Source: Microvirga ossetica
GTDB taxonomy: Bacteria; Pseudomonadota; Alphaproteobacteria; Rhizobiales; Beijerinckiaceae
Reading direction: 5' to 3'
Length of the DNA stretch: 64,000 bases
Assembly: GCF_002741015.1 (NCBI RefSeq)
Contig: NZ_CP016616.1
Coordinates: 4,001,501 to 4,065,500 of the forward strand
Part shown: piece after piece, positions 61,641 to 64,000 of the stretch
Numbering within the stretch: the first letter of the stretch is position 1
How the letters are laid out: the number at the start of each line of letters is the position of its first letter
Program-made: the position numbers and the translations under genes
The notes under the pieces: model-generated
What the model saw: only the letters and a program-made list of their open reading frames with translations
What the model was told of the DNA's origin: nothing
Database searches by the model: none

Positions 61641-61782
61641 ATGCATCCTCGAGCCGGGCTGCCGATCGCGCCACCCTCGATCTCACCACAGGCTCGGAGC
61701 CCAAAGCTCCGGGCCCACAGGTGCTGGCTGTTTGACATCGCCTGAACAATACCTCTCCGCGTCAGGGCCATACCCGCGACGT

Positions 61783-64000
<2,218 letters not shown>

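Noticed and set aside
61397..61740. Identification of the structured region as tmRNA, 6S or SRP RNA
   Set aside because: No tag-peptide coding stretch, no tRNA-like TTCGA arm, no SRP GGAAGCAGC-type loop and no 6S-like layout could be seen.

Overview
The window is high-GC DNA from an alphaproteobacterium, most probably of the Hyphomicrobiales (Rhizobiales; Methylobacteriaceae or Microvirga-like). The clues are a murein/division (dcw) cluster in the rhizobial order running mraZ to ftsZ, then lpxC, bamD, recN and ligA, an alpha-type RNase P RNA, a long-linker FtsZ, and dispersed palindromic repeats of the kind common in this order. The exact genus is inference.

Layout. Bases 1-9.6 kb: the 3' part of modC, an M29 aminopeptidase, and a peptide ABC uptake operon (double ATPase, binding protein, two permeases) ending in an M14 carboxypeptidase, so import and breakdown of peptides are encoded together. 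9.8-17.1 kb: a GH113-like glycosidase fused to RTX repeats, an erythromycin-esterase homologue, the ABC-F factor EttA and AMP nucleosidase. 17.1-23.8 kb: an EamA transporter, then a methionine-cycle unit in which an ArsR-methyltransferase fusion (SahR-like) precedes metF and metH, with an inverted-repeat operator in front of it. 24.1-29.4 kb (minus strand): a split MacA/MacB-like efflux system, a frameshifted cell-wall amidase, a TerB/J-domain protein and a glycine-zipper lipoprotein. 29.6-31 kb: a lytic transglycosylase and rnpB. 31.1-50.3 kb: the complete dcw cluster, tightly coupled by 4-base start/stop overlaps; three period-10 repeats overlie the likely mraZ promoter. 50.6-54.5 kb: lpxC, bamD, recN. 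54.5-62.1 kb: an inserted segment separating recN from ligA, made of three nested insertion sequences, a small DUF899/VOC/DUF1428/MarR cluster, and a repeat-rich stretch with a strong promoter and a probable unannotated structured RNA. 62.2 kb to the end: the 5' part of ligA.

The most striking result is in the insertion-sequence nest. An IS481-family element sits in a duplicated CTAG. An IS110/IS1111-type element lies inside its leader. An IS630-family element lies in the TA of the right-hand CTAG copy. The 3' non-coding region of the IS110-type element folds into hairpins, and two segments on either side of one hairpin match the left (12 of 13) and right (10 of 10, complementary) halves of the very site into which it is inserted. 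This is what a bridge RNA (seekRNA) target-binding loop should look like, here aimed at another transposon.

At least four families of dispersed palindromes (called A to D below) fill intergenic space, and one has been captured into the murB reading frame. No tRNA, CRISPR array or prophage was seen.
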